Source of the DNA: a virus
IMG/VR virus record: IMGVR_UViG_3300042865_000217
Coordinates: 1 to 29,634 of that record
Direction: 5' to 3' (one strand)
DNA: 29,634 bases
In this document: positions 24,089 to 29,634 of the stretch, in pieces
Position numbering within the stretch: the stretch's first letter is position 1
Layout: each line of letters begins with the position of its first letter
Translations under genes and position numbers: made by a program
The notes under the pieces: model-generated
The model's database searches: none
Told to the model about the DNA's origin: nothing
The model's input: only the letters and a program-made list of their open reading frames with translations

Positions 24089-24313
24089 ATGTTACACGAA
24101 ATCAAGCAGGTCGAAGATACTCAGCCAAGTGAAGCAGGAGCGATTAGCGGATATGAAGCGGAATGCACTTGCGGATACAAGGTTCGGCGCTCGCTTCGTA
24201 CAATCGCAGTGATGGACGCTATCGAGCATTGCTTTGCCAGCACGTACAAGAATCACTTGCTTAATGGCAAGCGATCAGGCATAATGCCGTCAGACGACGG
24301 CTATGATTGCTGA
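24089..24313 (+). CDS. Hypothetical CxC protein
   Basis: This 74-aa protein begins MLHEIKQVEDTQPSEAGAIS and contains AECTCGYKVRRSLRTIA, a short Cys-turn followed by a basic helix, and ends YDC. AGGAGG is six bases before ATG 24089. Such C-x-C-G-Y segments are common in small phage proteins with a single zinc knuckle-like or rubredoxin-like turn, but the function is unknown. Confidence 0.6.
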   Translation: MLHEIKQVEDTQPSEAGAISGYEAECTCGYKVRRSLRTIAVMDAIEHCFASTYKNHLLNGKRSGIMPSDDGYDC

Positions 24314-24333
24314 AGCATATAGGAGGACTTGAT

Positions 24334-24861
24334 ATGCAGACGTTCTTACCGTATGATTCGTATCAGGAAACAGCTCGCTGCCTAGATTATCGCAGGCTGG
24401 GCAAACAGCGCGTTGAAACATTGCAGATTCTCAATGCTCTCAACGGACAGAGTCGCGGCTGGGTCAACCATCCCGCTACCAAAATGTGGCGCGGTCACCG
24501 CGTACACCTTATCTCGTACGGTATCGCTATCTGCGATGAATGGATTCGTCGCGGATACAAGGATACGTGCGGTCAAAAAATCCTAGGACATCTTGATGCT
24601 GCGTACGCTGCGCAGGAATATGACATTCCGCCATGGCTAGGTTACGAACCGCTACATTCATCGCATCGCAGCAATCTATTGCGCAAAGATTCCGCGTACT
24701 ATGGTCAGTTTGGTTGGCGCGAACGCGATGACATGCCGTATGTTTGGGTCGAGTCTGACGGCTGGGTCTGGACGGACAAGTCGGGTCGGGTCGGGTCGGT
24801 CGGGACGGCTGTACGACCCAAATCCGAACTCGACTTGCTTTATACAGCAGATCAGGCATAA
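24334..24861 (+). CDS. Pyrimidine-dimer DNA glycosylase-like protein
   Basis: This 175-aa protein begins MQTFLPYDSYQETARCLDYR and continues 'RLGKQRVETLQIL...NHPATKMWRGH...LISYGIAICDEWIRRGY'. This strongly resembles the small bacterial and phage family annotated as pyrimidine dimer DNA glycosylase / endonuclease V-like, which removes UV-damaged bases. The start at 24334 is supported by AGGAGG nine bases upstream; an upstream TTG at 24307 is less likely. The C-terminal 25 residues are coded partly by a GTCGG tandem repeat and look unconserved. Activity is inferred from family resemblance only. Confidence 0.72.
   Translation: MQTFLPYDSYQETARCLDYRRLGKQRVETLQILNALNGQSRGWVNHPATKMWRGHRVHLISYGIAICDEWIRRGYKDTCGQKILGHLDAAYAAQEYDIPPWLGYEPLHSSHRSNLLRKDSAYYGQFGWRERDDMPYVWVESDGWVWTDKSGRVGSVGTAVRPKSELDLLYTADQA
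24780..24804 (+). repeat. GTCGG tandem repeat near the end of the glycosylase-like gene
   Basis: About four copies of GTCGG in a row, then a diverged continuation (TCGGGACGG). The unit is 5 bp, so gain or loss of one unit would shift the frame of the last ~30 codons. Confidence 0.75.
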
Positions 24862-24891
24862 TGAGGGAGTTGGTTGAGGACGACCCGCTGG

Positions 24892-24914
24892 GTCGGTACC
24901 GACAGGAGGAAAAA
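24892..24914 (+). promoter_or_regulatory. Palindrome plus strong ribosome site before the HExxH gene
   Basis: GTCGGTACCGAC (24892-24903) is a perfect 12-bp palindrome directly touching AGGAGG (24904-24909). CGACCC-GCT-GGGTCG (24881-24895) can form an alternative, overlapping hairpin. Such mutually exclusive structures beside a ribosome site could tune translation, or the palindrome could be a protein site. Confidence 0.45.
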
Positions 24915-25733
24915 ATGACGAGGACTTGGGGCAAACTGGAAATCCGCAAAGGGACTAGCGTCCGAAAGTACTTTATCGATGGCGTGAAGCGCGAGGAGCT
25001 TCTCCCATTCATGCGCAAGGTTCTGCGCAACGAAGGCACGCCGAATCTCACGATGATCACTCGCAATCCTGGTCGCGGCGGCACTGCTTCCGTTAACTTC
25101 ATGGGAACAACAATCGAATTCAGTGATAAATCTAGTTTCCTTCACGAGCTCTCGCATACGCAAGTGTACGACGGCTATTGCGAACATTCAGGCAAGACGC
25201 GACGGCTGACGTGCGAATGCTCTCACTCCGTAGAGTTTCACGTGAACCTATTCAAAATGTATGCGCGATATCTCAGCAAGGATGAAGCGGCTACTGCGCG
25301 GCGAAGCGAATACCGCTACCATCCAGTAAACAGCGGGAAGGCTGCGCGCAAGGTTCGCAAGTTTGCGGAGTACCGCCAATGGAAGGCTAGCCGACGCGAG
25401 AACCGCAAGCAAGAGGTTGCTGATATCTCGCAAGAGAACCGCGACGCGGCGGCAAAGTTCAACCGCGAAGCAGCGCAAGATGCTTGGAACAGGATGGCTG
25501 AACGAAACGATTGGTCGCGTGCCTATCGAATCAATTGGTATGGACCGAACAGCATCTCTTGGACTACCGAGAAGGTATGGTACGATAACGATAAAAAAGA
25601 TTGGGTGCGCGAACCGCTTGCTGAACCAATCGCTCACGCTTGGGGACGCGGAACTACCGCGAAAGTTTACCCGAACGGCGAAGTCCGTTTGATTACTGGC
25701 AAGGTAGTGATGCGATTGGAGGTTCCGCGATGA
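24915..25733 (+). CDS. Predicted zinc metallopeptidase-like protein (HExxH)
   Basis: This 272-aa protein contains H77-E-L-S-H81 in SSFLHELSHTQVYDGY, matching the HExxH zinc motif. It is followed by a Cys/His-rich stretch (C89, H91, C100, C102, H104) and EFHVNLFKMYARYL, reminiscent of SprT-like proteins, in which a later His acts as third ligand. The N-terminal part carries 'TPNLTMITRNPGRGGTASVNFMG', and the C-terminal ~130 residues are charged and Trp-rich with no recognised motif. The start at 24915 follows AGGAGG with ideal spacing; an earlier ATG at 24861 lacks one. The substrate is unknown. Annotation as a protease rests on the motif alone. Confidence 0.62.
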   Translation: MTRTWGKLEIRKGTSVRKYFIDGVKREELLPFMRKVLRNEGTPNLTMITRNPGRGGTASVNFMGTTIEFSDKSSFLHELSHTQVYDGYCEHSGKTRRLTCECSHSVEFHVNLFKMYARYLSKDEAATARRSEYRYHPVNSGKAARKVRKFAEYRQWKASRRENRKQEVADISQENRDAAAKFNREAAQDAWNRMAERNDWSRAYRINWYGPNSISWTTEKVWYDNDKKDWVREPLAEPIAHAWGRGTTAKVYPNGEVRLITGKVVMRLEVPR

Positions 25734-25963
25734 ATAGCCGCAAGAAAGTGCTTGATCGCGGAACCGAGGGCTCTGGTAAGGGCGGTAAGGCGTGGGAGAT
25801 CTATGAGGAACTCCGCGCCGACGGCTCCGCGGAGCTGTTCGTTTACGTCAAGTCATTCCGCTTCGGTGGCTCCGTCCTGTTCGCAGCCGATATGGCTGCG
25901 GCGCGGAGCATCGTGGATGTGTACCTGCGCAGCGGGTACAATGCTGCGTGCAGTGTATGCTGA
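25730..25963 (+). CDS. Hypothetical small protein
   Basis: This 77-aa protein begins MNSRKKVLDRGTEGSGKGGK and includes 'AWEIYEELRADGSAELFVYV' and a C-terminal 'YNAACSVC'. The ATG overlaps the stop of the preceding gene and follows GGAGG, so the in-frame extension back to 25640 is rejected. The end of the gene lies inside the hairpin-rich leader described next. No family is recognised. Confidence 0.6.
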   Translation: MNSRKKVLDRGTEGSGKGGKAWEIYEELRADGSAELFVYVKSFRFGGSVLFAADMAAARSIVDVYLRSGYNAACSVC

Positions 25964-26085
25964 CGCAGCGAGTTGACTACGCTGCTGGTTGCAAGACCAG
26001 TGGCGTTCGGTTGGGCAACCAGCCGAACATTAGTTCAGGGTCGTGCGGCATGGGATCCTGCGGCGAGAGCCGTCATGATGCCGCA
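25943..26085 (+). ncRNA. Hairpin-rich leader, candidate structured RNA
   Basis: Several stems lie in a row between two genes. GCTGCGT/ACGCAGC (25943-25949 with 25963-25969) spans the upstream stop. CTGGT/ACCAG (25985-25989 with 25996-26000) forms a small hairpin. GTTCGGTTGG-GCAA-CCAGCCGAAC (26005-26028) forms a 10-bp stem with one wobble and a GNRA loop. TGCGGCAT/ATGCCGCA (26044-26051 with 26078-26085) encloses CGGC-GAGA-GCCG, a second GNRA-loop hairpin. This ends eleven bases or fewer before the AGGAGG of the next gene. It resembles a cis-regulatory RNA or structured sRNA; no known class is recognised. Confidence 0.5.
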
Positions 26086-26101
26086 AGCAGTAGGAGGTAG
26101 C

Positions 26102-26326
26102 ATGGCTACTAAGTTCAGCAACGCTGCGGAGGCAAACGCAGCAGCCGAGGCGCTCAATAGCGCCAGCGGTGCGCTCGCCGATGCGGCTCGAACAGTTGGC
26201 GCGTCAGATCCGTGGATCACGGACAAACTGACGCGTCAGTCTGGGTTCACTGGTCGCATGGCGGCAAAGATTCAGCGACTCGCTGATAAACTCAGCGAGC
26301 GCGAGAGCTCTGCGGACGCAGAGTAA
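26102..26326 (+). CDS. Hypothetical Ala-rich helical protein
   Basis: This 74-aa protein begins MATKFSNAAEANAAAEALNS and is Ala-rich and helical throughout, ending 'AKIQRLADKLSERESSADAE'. AGGAGG precedes ATG 26102 by six bases; the open frame continues upstream through the structured leader but that part is not plausible protein. The function is unknown. It may be a small coiled-coil or DNA-mimic type protein, which is a guess. Confidence 0.6.
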   Translation: MATKFSNAAEANAAAEALNSASGALADAARTVGASDPWITDKLTRQSGFTGRMAAKIQRLADKLSERESSADAE

Positions 26327-26344
26327 CAGAGGAGGAGGACTGTC

Positions 26345-26551
26345 ATGATCAAGCAGGAACGGAAGCGTCAATTCTGCAAGGGCTGCGGGTCGCGGATGCA
26401 ATATCCGTTCGTTGCCTTAAGCAGGTTCGATAATCGAACGAAAGTGTGCAGCGAGTGCGGCACTTGGGAGGCGATGATTCAGTTCGGCGCTATGGCTGAT
26501 GGAAGCAATCCACGTCAAGCGCTCGCTGGTCCAGGCAAGGCATCCGCATGA
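26345..26551 (+). CDS. Small zinc ribbon protein
   Basis: This 68-aa protein has FCKGCGSRMQYPF and VCSECGTWEAM, two CxxC pairs with about twenty residues between, the classic zinc ribbon layout. Small phage zinc ribbons often act in transcription or DNA metabolism, but no specific role is visible. GAGGAGGAGG lies just upstream of ATG 26345, and its end overlaps the next start. Confidence 0.68.
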   Translation: MIKQERKRQFCKGCGSRMQYPFVALSRFDNRTKVCSECGTWEAMIQFGAMADGSNPRQALAGPGKASA

Positions 26552-26778
26552 AGAAAGTCCGCAGCTCCGCTAGCGGAAAGCAGCTGGCATTCTGCCCGCA
26601 AGGGCATGGCGCTATGTATTGGATCGAGCAGTCAGGGAAGTACTACTGCTCGAGCCAAGAGCATGACGTCAGCGGCGCTGCGGCATTCTTCACAGAAGCG
26701 CAGTCAGAAGGTCTGCGCCGCAACACAACGAAGCGGCATATGGCAGGGGAGGTTGCCCCTGCCATACCTGCCGACTAG
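26548..26778 (+). CDS. Small zinc-binding-like protein ending in the regulatory element
   Basis: This 76-aa protein contains FCPQGHGAMYWI and YYCSSQEHDV, Cys and His pairs that could hold one zinc ion. The last residues (AGEVAPAIPAD) are coded by the hairpin of composite element copy 4, and the stop codon TAG is the TAG within its CTAG box. This suggests the C-terminus was set by the element rather than by selection on protein. The start overlaps the previous stop (ATGA). Confidence 0.62.
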   Translation: MKKVRSSASGKQLAFCPQGHGAMYWIEQSGKYYCSSQEHDVSGAAAFFTEAQSEGLRRNTTKRHMAGEVAPAIPAD

Positions 26779-26813
26779 TCTAGTGCCGTTATACACGGCT
26801 GAATGCAAGGAGG
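26742..26813 (+). promoter_or_regulatory. Composite intergenic element, copy 4
   Basis: GGCAGGGG-AGGTTG-CCCCTGCC (26742-26763) is a perfect 8-bp hairpin. CTAGTCTAGTGCCGT (26775-26789) follows 33 nt after its start, then ACACGGC, which forms GCCGT-TATAC-ACGGC. AAGGAGG (26807-26813) occupies the place held by the palindrome in copies 1-3, so the element runs directly into the ribosome site of the gene at 26821. Confidence 0.75.
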
Positions 26814-26820
26814 AACGATC

Positions 26821-26907
26821 ATGAGGACAATGATTGCTGAGGCGGCTACGGTTGCCATGGGGCTGCTCGCTATGGTGCTGTTGCTGGCACTTGGAAGCAT
26901 GTCATGA
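26821..26907 (+). CDS. 28-aa single-helix membrane micropeptide
   Basis: This very short frame has AAGGAGG eight bases before its ATG and sits right after regulatory element copy 4. The product, MRTMIAEAATVAMG then LLAMVLLLALGSMS, is essentially one hydrophobic helix. Its stop overlaps the ATG of the next small gene (ATGA). Strong ribosome site, position and coupling argue for expression. It may be a functional membrane peptide or a leader whose translation opens the downstream genes. Confidence 0.55.
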   Translation: MRTMIAEAATVAMGLLAMVLLLALGSMS

Positions 26908-27065
26908 GGCTGAATCGAAAGGGAAGTCCAGTAGTATATCAACAGGTGGCTACGCGATACCACCGACAGCTGCGACAGGCTGAGCGCTCCGCTATGCTAG
27001 CAGACATCACGCTGCTTTGCTACGGGCTGGCGTTCGTGGTATTCCTGTTCGCGGTGGTGGGCTGA
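26904..27065 (+). CDS. 53-aa membrane protein upstream of the exonuclease
   Basis: The frame begins at an ATG overlapping the previous stop and ends in a TGA overlapping the exonuclease ATG (TGATG). The product has a basic N-terminal half (MRLNRKGSPVVYQQVATRYH, RQLRQAERS) and one C-terminal hydrophobic helix (ITLLCYGLAFVVFLFAVVG). With the basic half inside, it would be a small bitopic membrane protein. No family is recognised. Confidence 0.6.
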   Translation: MRLNRKGSPVVYQQVATRYHRQLRQAERSAMLADITLLCYGLAFVVFLFAVVG

Positions 27066-28024
27066 TGCCAAAGCAGTACGAGTTCATCAAAGCAGAGCAG
27101 CGCAGCGAGGAGTGGCTGAAACTGCGCAAGGAAGGGCTGGGCGCTAGCGACATTCCTGCCGTTCTGGGCATCTCTCCGTACAAGACACCGTACCAACTCT
27201 GGGCGGAGAAGCGCGGCGATGTTCAGCCACCCAAACTGGGTGCGGCTGCAAATCGTGGCGTACTGCTTGAGGATTCGGTAGCGAAGTGGTACGAGCAAGA
27301 AAAGAATGTGAAGGTGCGCGTGTCGAATGGTGTTGTGCGCATGAAGAAATATCCATGGGCAATGGCATCACTCGACCGAACGATTGTCGGAACGGACGGA
27401 CTGCTCGAAATCAAGACGAGTTCATCTCCGCGCTGGTCGCTGTATCCTGTTCCTCCTGAAGTGGTGGCGCAAGTGCAGTGGCAAATGATGATCACGGGAG
27501 CGCCATGGGTTGACGTAGCCGCACTACTCGGAGGGCTGACCTTCCGTGTTGAGCGAGTTGAAGCGTCGAACCAGTATCAGCTGGAGATGTTCCGTAAGGC
27601 GCAAGACTTCATGGAGCGCGTGAAGTCTGGTCGTGCGCCAGCTGTTGCGGGATCCGATTCCGATTACTTCGCGCAGCTGCACCCGCAGCAAAGCGAGGAA
27701 TGGGAGTTGGCTGATTCCGCAGCTGATCGACTCGCAATAGAATACCGTGAAGCATCGGAGGAGGAACGGCTCGCAAGCGAAAAGATGCAGGATATCTCGA
27801 TGGCGTTGAAGGAAATGATTGGAGGTAAGGTTGGCATTATGGGTCGCGGATGGCAGGCTACGTGGAAACAGAACAAGCCATCGCTCAAGACAGACTGGCT
27901 GGAGGTAGCCGATTATGTGCGCGTGTGGGATCCAGCCACCTACGAGGAGCTATTGAAAAAGCATACTGAAGAGAAGGCTGGTTCGCGCGTATTCCGATTC
28001 AAGGTACAGAACGAAGGTGAATAG
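27065..28024 (+). CDS. YqaJ-type recombination exonuclease
   Basis: This 319-aa protein fits the YqaJ / lambda-exonuclease-like family, which chews 5' strands of double-stranded DNA to make tails for annealing. Motifs are WLKLRKEGLGASDIPAVLG (residues 17-35), RGVLLEDSV with E69, SLDRTI with D104, LLEIKT with E115 and K117, and QVQWQM with Q136-Q138, matching the D-ExK nuclease core. The frame is open 48 nt upstream, but ATG 27065 overlaps the preceding stop and begins the natural MPKQYEFIKAEQRSEEW. It is followed by regulatory element copy 5 and then the annealing protein, a classic exonuclease-annealase pair. Confidence 0.88.
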   Translation: MPKQYEFIKAEQRSEEWLKLRKEGLGASDIPAVLGISPYKTPYQLWAEKRGDVQPPKLGAAANRGVLLEDSVAKWYEQEKNVKVRVSNGVVRMKKYPWAMASLDRTIVGTDGLLEIKTSSSPRWSLYPVPPEVVAQVQWQMMITGAPWVDVAALLGGLTFRVERVEASNQYQLEMFRKAQDFMERVKSGRAPAVAGSDSDYFAQLHPQQSEEWELADSAADRLAIEYREASEEERLASEKMQDISMALKEMIGGKVGIMGRGWQATWKQNKPSLKTDWLEVADYVRVWDPATYEELLKKHTEEKAGSRVFRFKVQNEGE

Positions 28025-28095
28025 GCAAGGGCACCTGCCCCTGTTTATATACAGGACTAGCGCAGTGCCGTTAGACACGGCTAACTGCAAGGAGG
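28024..28095 (+). promoter_or_regulatory. Composite intergenic element, copy 5
   Basis: GGCAAGGG-CACCTG-CCCC (from 28024, starting on the last base of the previous stop) stands 33 nt before CTAGCGCAGTGCCGT (28057-28071). Then comes ACACGGC, forming GCCGT-TAGAC-ACGGC. AAGGAGG (28089-28095) is at the same distance from CTAG (32 nt) as in copy 4. Confidence 0.75.
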
Positions 28096-28102
28096 AATAG
28101 CA

Positions 28103-28891
28103 ATGGACGGAACGAACAAGAGCGAAACGAACGCTGCGGTTCTCGCAGCGTTGGAAGCGCCATTCTCGCCAGAGCTGGTGCGTGAACGCGTAGGTCACTC
28201 TGGGTTTAAAATGAAGTGGGTTCCTGCTCGCGCAGTCGCGCAGCGGCTAGATCAGGTTCTCGGTATTGCGGGATGGGATTTCTACGTGCATCCTGTCGGT
28301 GAAAGCAACACTGTTGCCGCCACCTTGACGATTCATTTCCCTGACGGTCGGTCAGCAACGCGAATGGATTTCGGATACGAAACAGGAGGCTCAGGCGAAT
28401 CGTTGAAAGAAGCATCTTCCGACGCGCTGCGCAGGGCTGCTTCTTTGTTCGGCGTAGCGCGGTATCTCTACATGGGAGAGCCAGCTCCGCGTGCAGCATT
28501 GCCGCCTAAGTCAGTGAACAGCGTGCGTGAAAACAGGTACGCGCCACCCGCGCCAGTTGACGGAAGCGTATTCGATTCGCGTTCCGACGATGCGCAAATC
28601 CTTAAGGCAGCGATGAGTTTCGCTTCGAATGTTGCTGAGGGCAACTGCCCAGAGCACGATGTTGCTTGGACACTGAAGCCAGCTGGGACTAGCAAAGCAG
28701 GTAAGCCGTACGCGGCATTCTATACTTGCGGAGCGAAGGATGCGAACGGCTGGTGCAGGAATAAGCCATCCCTGAAGTGGCTGGCTGCTAATCCGATTAA
28801 GGAGGAGCGAAGGGCTGAACATCTGATTGACCTTCCGATTGATCCGCCGAAGTTTACTTCGGATGAAGTCGGCGAAGAGTTGCCATTCTGA
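28103..28891 (+). CDS. Rad52-like single-strand annealing protein
   Basis: This 262-aa protein resembles the Rad52/Sak-type phage annealing proteins. The core is AQRLDQVLGIAGWDFYV (residues 46-62), then a strand with 'FPDGRSATRMDFGYETG', then 'GESLKEASSDALRRAASLFG' and 'VARYLY', a signature familiar for this family. The C-terminal third has C182, H185, C209 and C218, consistent with a zinc-binding module, and an acidic end (SDEVGEELPF) as often seen in single-strand DNA-binding partners. Paired with the exonuclease upstream, it would catalyse recombination by annealing. AAGGAGG is seven bases before ATG 28103. Confidence 0.82.
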   Translation: MDGTNKSETNAAVLAALEAPFSPELVRERVGHSGFKMKWVPARAVAQRLDQVLGIAGWDFYVHPVGESNTVAATLTIHFPDGRSATRMDFGYETGGSGESLKEASSDALRRAASLFGVARYLYMGEPAPRAALPPKSVNSVRENRYAPPAPVDGSVFDSRSDDAQILKAAMSFASNVAEGNCPEHDVAWTLKPAGTSKAGKPYAAFYTCGAKDANGWCRNKPSLKWLAANPIKEERRAEHLIDLPIDPPKFTSDEVGEELPF

Positions 28892-28903
28892 TAGGAGGAG
28901 AGC

Positions 28904-29634
28904 ATGAAGTACGAAGCAGTTATAGCACCATCGTTGCAGGGTATGGCGGTCGATATCATGTCGGTCAAAGCGCACCCTAAGAATATCAGGAAGCACAAGA
29001 TCGAAGCGATCCAGCGTTCGCTTCAGAAGTACGGTCAGATGAAGCCGATCGTGGTTCAAACCAAGACAGGCTACATCATTGCGGGAAATGGTACGTGGAG
29101 TGCTGCTTCCGCACTGGGTTGGGAAACTATTGCGGTGAACTACGTGGACGTAGACGACCATACCGCTATGGGATTCCTGCTCGCTGATAATAAGGCGAGC
29201 GACCTGTCGGCGTACGATACCGAGAAACTGAAGGATGCGCTCACGCTGCTATCGGATGGTCCAGGATTGTTCGATACGCTGTGGACTATTGACGAGTACG
29301 AGGACTTGCTAGCGCAGGATCCAGCTGCCGTCACTATGCCATACGAGGAGTTCAAGGGAGGCTACGCCGAAACAGAGGAGGAGCTGCGCGCACGACTGGA
29401 GCATGTCAATCGCGCAACGGATAACTCTGGTGCTAGCCGTTCAGCGATGAAGGAAGTGCCGCTGCTGATTAAAGCAGATGAGCACGCTGCCTTCGTTAAG
29501 CGATTGAAGACTGTTGGCGCCAAACTAGGCGAGAGCAGCATTCTGGGAATCATCTTCGCGTGCGTTGCGTATACCGAGGAACATCTCGGCATCGGCACAT
29601 CGCAGAGCGAAGGCAATACAGCAGGGGCACCTGC
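28904..29634 (+). CDS. ParB-like nuclease-fold protein, 3' end beyond the window
   Basis: The frame opens at ATG 28904 after GGAGGAG and stays open to the window edge (243 codons, no stop). The N-terminal ~110 residues match the ParB-like domain: HPKNIRKHKIEAIQRSLQKY, PIVVQ, then IIAGNGTWSAASALGW and 'LADNKASDLSAYD'. Such domains occur in phages as stand-alone proteins or fused to DNA methylases. The later part (RSAMKEVPLLIKADEHAAF...) is not recognised. The last codons enter the start of regulatory element copy 6. Partial. Confidence 0.8.
   Translation, partial: MKYEAVIAPSLQGMAVDIMSVKAHPKNIRKHKIEAIQRSLQKYGQMKPIVVQTKTGYIIAGNGTWSAASALGWETIAVNYVDVDDHTAMGFLLADNKASDLSAYDTEKLKDALTLLSDGPGLFDTLWTIDEYEDLLAQDPAAVTMPYEEFKGGYAETEEELRARLEHVNRATDNSGASRSAMKEVPLLIKADEHAAFVKRLKTVGAKLGESSILGIIFACVAYTEEHLGIGTSQSEGNTAGAP
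29620..29634 (+). promoter_or_regulatory. Composite intergenic element, copy 6 (truncated by window edge)
   Basis: AGCAGGGG-CACCTGC matches the first 15 bases of copies 2 and 5 closely. If the spacing holds, a CTAG box should begin at position 29653, outside this window. The gene above is still open here, so its stop would fall in the element, as in copy 4. Confidence 0.55.

Noticed and set aside
24861-24914. ATG 24861 as start of the HExxH gene
   Set aside because: It overlaps the previous stop but lacks a ribosome site, while ATG 24915 follows AGGAGG at ideal distance.
25984-26028. tRNA-like look of the hairpins (TTGCAAG loop resembling a Cys anticodon loop)
   Set aside because: The supposed anticodon stem does not pair with a 7-nt loop, there is no T-loop consensus and no acceptor stem.
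25973-26101. Upstream extension of the 26102 gene
   Set aside because: The extension runs through the structured leader, has no ribosome site, and ATG 26102 has a perfect one.
1-29634. CRISPR array, insertion sequence, integrase or attachment site
   Set aside because: No regularly spaced repeats with spacers, transposase, integrase-like motif or tRNA end was seen in the window.

Overview
The window is part of a tailed double-stranded DNA phage (or prophage) genome with siphovirus architecture. Every gene I can support lies on the + strand, and the genes are tightly packed, mostly with ATGA, GTGA or TAATG overlaps and strong AGGAGG-type ribosome binding sites. An HK97-fold head, a long tape measure, a frameshifted tail chaperone pair and a C39-like cysteine peptidase lysin next to small membrane proteins indicate a long non-contractile-tailed phage. 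The lysin type, the small HTH protein beside a metallophosphoesterase, and a secreted Pro/Thr/Glu-rich protein point weakly to an actinobacterial host; this is inference. No integrase, repressor or host gene was recognised.

Layout. 0.05-6.5 kb is the packaging and head module: terminase small and large subunits, a 44-aa membrane peptide, portal, a small beta-rich protein, a multidomain prohead protease with a likely internal start, and the major capsid protein. A 16-bp UUCG-loop hairpin then separates the capsid gene from a glycosyltransferase (6.69-7.92 kb). 7.9-11.2 kb holds connectors, a gp10-like protein, the tail tube and the tail assembly chaperones with a CCCAAAA -1 slippery site. 11.2-18.9 kb holds the tape measure, the tail tip and fibre-like proteins. 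18.9-21.5 kb is a lysis/surface cassette: a coiled-coil/membrane protein, an unusual secreted Pro-rich protein, a two-TM peptide, a C39-like peptidase and a holin-like protein. 21.6-23.1 kb holds an HTH protein, a metallophosphoesterase and a zinc ribbon. From 23.4 kb to the right edge lies a DNA-metabolism module: many small Cys-rich proteins, a pyrimidine-dimer glycosylase-like protein, an HExxH protein, a YqaJ-type exonuclease, a Rad52-like annealing protein and an unfinished ParB-like protein.

Most notable is a composite intergenic element that I can align in five full copies plus one truncated at the right edge. A GGCAGGGG box able to form a GC hairpin sits exactly 33 nt before a box CTAGYCCAGTGCCGT followed by TAGATACGG. 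In three copies a TCGAGCTCGA-type palindrome is centred 34.5 nt after the CTAG box begins; in two others a Shine-Dalgarno sequence occupies that place. One complete copy is inverted. The copies sit at transcription-unit-like boundaries (before the glycosyltransferase and at about 23.2, 24.0, 26.7, 28.0 and 29.6 kb). They look like phage-specific regulatory cassettes, perhaps terminator plus promoter/operator. A second notable item is a chain of hairpins with GNRA loops ahead of the small gene at 26102.
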